64,000 bases of DNA. Source: Luteococcus sp038433135 (GTDB lineage Bacteria > Actinomycetota > Actinomycetes > Propionibacteriales > Propionibacteriaceae). Numbering within the stretch: the first letter of the stretch is position 1; the number at the start of each line of letters is the position of its first letter. The stretch is taken from contig NZ_JBCDMV010000006.1 of the NCBI RefSeq assembly GCF_038433135.1, positions 57,134 to 121,133 on the forward strand, written 5' to 3'. A program made the translations under genes and the position numbers. Below the pieces are notes generated by a model, which was not told the origin of the DNA, did no database searches, and saw nothing but the letters and a program-made list of their open reading frames with translations. Shown piece by piece: positions 62,097 to 64,000 of this stretch.

Positions 62097-63929
62097 ATGG
62101 CGACCGAAGTCACTCTTCCCGCCCTTGGTGAAAGCGTCACCGAAGGCACCGTCTCCCGTTGGCTGAAGGCGGTCGGAGACCGTGTTGAGGTCGACGAGGC
62201 CCTCGTCGAGGTGTCGACCGACAAGGTCGACACCGAGATCCCCTCCCCCGCGGCCGGCGTCGTCTTGGAGATCCGCGTTGCCGAGGATGACGTCGCCGAG
62301 GTTGGCGCCGTCCTGGCCGTGATCGGTGAGGAGTCGGAGGCCGGCGCTGCCGCCGCTCCCGCCCCCGCTGCCCCGTCCACGGAGAAGCCCGTCGAGAACG
62401 AGCAGCCGGCCGACGCCAGCGTCGAGGCGCAGCAGGAGGCCAACCAGACCGAGGCCGCCCCCGCCGATCCGTCCGCCGTCGAGGCGCCGGCCGGCGGGGT
62501 GGCCGCGGCCGCACCCGCCGATGGCGCCGCGCAGGGCACCGAGGTCACCCTGCCCGCCCTGGGCGAGTCCGTCACCGAGGGCACCATCAGCCGCTGGCTG
62601 AAGGCCGTCGGCGAGACCGTCGAGGCCGACGAGGCACTGGTGGAGGTCTCCACCGACAAGGTCGACACCGAGATCCCCTCCCCCGTCGCCGGCACCGTGC
62701 TGGAGATCCGGGTGAAGGAGGACGAGGTGGCCGAGGTTGGCGCCGTGCTGGCCGTGGTCGGTGATGCCTCCGCTGCTGCAGCCCCCGCTGCCGAGGCGCC
62801 CGCCGCCCCGGCCGAGGAGGCACCCGCCGAGGAAGCACCCGCCGAAGAGGCACCCGCCGAGGAGGCTCCGCCTGTGGCCGAGGCCCCGGCTCCTGCCCCC
62901 GCCACTCCGGCTCCGACCCCGGCCGCCCCTGCTACTCCCGCAGCCCCGGCTCCGGCCGCCCCCGGTTCCACCCCGACTGCCTCGGGCGAGCCCGGCCCCT
63001 ATGTCACGCCGCTGGTGCGCAAGCTGGCCGCGGACAATGGGCTGGACCTGAACGAGATCACCGGCACCGGCGTCGGTGGCCGGATCCGCAAGGAGGACGT
63101 GCTGGCCGCCGCCGAGGCCAAGAAGGCCCCGGCCGCTCCCGAGGGCCCGGCTGCCGCTCCCGCCGCCGCTGCGCCGTCGGCGCCGAAGGCCGCCCCGAAG
63201 GGCGCGGACTCCAGCAAGCGTGGCAGCACGGAGAAGATGAGCCGGCTGCGCCAGACCATTGCGAAGCGAATGACCGAGTCCCTGCAGACCTCGGCCCAGC
63301 TGACCGCGACCGTCGAGGTGGACCTGACGAAGATCTCCCAGCTGCGCAAGCAGCACAAGGAGGACTTCAAGAAGCGGGAGGGTGCCTCCCTGAGCTACCT
63401 GCCCTTCATCACCAAGGCCACCATCGAGGCCCTCAAGCAGTTCCCCTTCGTCAACGCCACGATCGAGGAGAACGAGGTCACCTACCACGACGCCGAGCAC
63501 ATTGGCATCGCGGTGGACACCGACAAGGGTCTGCTGGTGCCGGTGATCAAGGACGCCGGCGACCTGAACATCGCCGGCCTCGCCAAGAAGATCGCCGACC
63601 TGGCCTCCCGCACCCGCGAGAACAAGGTCACCCCGGACGAGCTGGGCGGTGGCACCTTCACCATCACCAACTACGGCTCGGCCGGCACCCTGTTCGACAC
63701 CCCGATCATCAACCTGCCCCAGGTGGCGATCCTCGGCACCGGCGCGCTGGTCAAGCGCCCGATGGTGATGGACGTCGACGGCTCCGACGTGATCGCGGTG
63801 CGCGACATGATGTACCTCTCGCTGACCTACGACCACCGTCTGATCGACGGTGCCAAGGCGGCGCTCTTCCTGGCCGCCGTCAAGGCGCGCCTGGAGGAGG
63901 GCGACTTCGCCGGCGAGCTGGGCAACTGA
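62097..63929 (+). CDS. sucB: 2-oxoacid dehydrogenase E2, dihydrolipoamide succinyltransferase
   Basis: 610 residues. Two N-terminal lipoyl domains have lipoylated Lys at about residues 43 and 188, each in EVSTDKVDTEIPSP. Long Ala/Pro/Glu linkers, a peripheral subunit-binding domain (VRKLAADNGLDLNEITGTG) and a C-terminal acyltransferase follow, with catalytic His580 and Asp584 in DHRLIDG. In actinobacteria this protein (DlaT, Rv2215 type) serves pyruvate dehydrogenase and possibly other complexes, so the succinyl label is by similarity. AGGAG precedes the ATG at 62097. Confidence 0.9.
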   Translation: MATEVTLPALGESVTEGTVSRWLKAVGDRVEVDEALVEVSTDKVDTEIPSPAAGVVLEIRVAEDDVAEVGAVLAVIGEESEAGAAAAPAPAAPSTEKPVENEQPADASVEAQQEANQTEAAPADPSAVEAPAGGVAAAAPADGAAQGTEVTLPALGESVTEGTISRWLKAVGETVEADEALVEVSTDKVDTEIPSPVAGTVLEIRVKEDEVAEVGAVLAVVGDASAAAAPAAEAPAAPAEEAPAEEAPAEEAPAEEAPPVAEAPAPAPATPAPTPAAPATPAAPAPAAPGSTPTASGEPGPYVTPLVRKLAADNGLDLNEITGTGVGGRIRKEDVLAAAEAKKAPAAPEGPAAAPAAAAPSAPKAAPKGADSSKRGSTEKMSRLRQTIAKRMTESLQTSAQLTATVEVDLTKISQLRKQHKEDFKKREGASLSYLPFITKATIEALKQFPFVNATIEENEVTYHDAEHIGIAVDTDKGLLVPVIKDAGDLNIAGLAKKIADLASRTRENKVTPDELGGGTFTITNYGSAGTLFDTPIINLPQVAILGTGALVKRPMVMDVDGSDVIAVRDMMYLSLTYDHRLIDGAKAALFLAAVKARLEEGDFAGELGN

Positions 63930-63961
63930 GCAACCGGTTGAACCGCTGAGCCCAGCCGCGG

Positions 63962-64000
63962 GGGCCCCCCCCCCCCCCCCCCCCGGCCCCCCCCCCCCTC
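63962..64000. other. Poly-C tract at the window end, probable assembly artefact
   Basis: The final 39 bases are almost entirely C, broken by a few G and T. Nothing like it occurs elsewhere in the window, and it coincides with the last base. It most likely marks a contig end with low-quality sequence. Confidence 0.7.

Noticed and set aside
60467..62971. 834-codon minus-strand open frame across pepA and sucB
   Set aside because: It runs antisense to two well-recognised genes and its Gly/Ala/Ser-rich start mirrors the Ala/Pro linkers of sucB.

Overview
The window is about 64 kb of very GC-rich chromosome from an actinobacterium. It carries a cytochrome bc1-aa3 branch with a diheme QcrC and a CtaF subunit, PspA with a PspAA partner, a class II DAHP synthase, GuaB1, DUF3040, DUF3043 and DUF3349 proteins, a MacS/MacR-type two-component pair and many GTG starts. 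From memory, the gene order follows the conserved block of Mycobacterium tuberculosis from about Rv2169c to Rv2215 (DUF3040, metF, idsA2, PknL, aroG, plsC, RipC-like, exonuclease/UvrC-like, trpD, ctaE-qcrCAB, ctaC, HesB, glycerate kinase, gcvT, pepB, sucB). Family Propionibacteriaceae or a relative is a guess. No rRNA, tRNA, CRISPR array, prophage or transposase was seen, and no gene-free stretch exceeds 300 bases.

Layout. 1-2.1 kb: the 3' part of a membrane transglutaminase and DUF3040, probably the flank of the dcw cluster. 2.2-7.7 kb: a leftward mutagenic-repair operon (DUF6504, dnaE2, dinB) with a near-consensus LexA box at its head. dnaE2 contains several copies of a short interspersed repeat encoding PEPVE-type peptides. 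7.8-13 kb: an XRE-type protein, DUF4126, an amine-oxidase-like protein and a HelD-like helicase. 13-17.9 kb: a 5-oxoproline module made of a two-part DUF979/DUF969 transporter, a GntR/FadR-type regulator and the 5-oxoprolinase subunits pxpA, pxpB and pxpC. Two nearly identical operator-like palindromes lie before the transporter and before pxpA. 17.9-24 kb: metF, polyprenyl synthase, a barstar-like protein, thiE, a PASTA kinase and a metallo-hydrolase.

24-30.4 kb is the more variable part: a DUF2975/YozG-like pair, small repeats, a frameshifted DUF3885 gene, threonine aldolase, DAHP synthase and an unknown Cys-rich-motif protein. 30.4-38.9 kb: a MacR/MacS pair overlapping an acyltransferase, an esterase, ROK glucokinase, an NlpC/P60 hydrolase, a DEDDh exonuclease-UvrC-like fusion and a stand-alone AsnC-type domain. 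39-42.1 kb: cyclophilin, a sunset-like-domain protein, and an HTH-like protein coupled to a prepilin peptidase behind three 11-bp-phased repeats. 42.2-52.7 kb: the respiratory genes qcrB-qcrA-qcrC-ctaE and ctaF-ctaD-ctaC, with trpD and guaB1 between them. 52.9-64 kb: erpA-like, glycerate kinase, pspAA, pspA, two tandem DUF3349 genes, a phosphate transporter, DUF3043, gcvT, leucyl aminopeptidase and sucB. The window ends in a poly-C tract that looks like an assembly artefact.

Most genes sit in tightly coupled runs with 1-4 bp ATGA, GTGA or TGATG overlaps. Convergent pairs are often separated by strong GC-rich hairpins.
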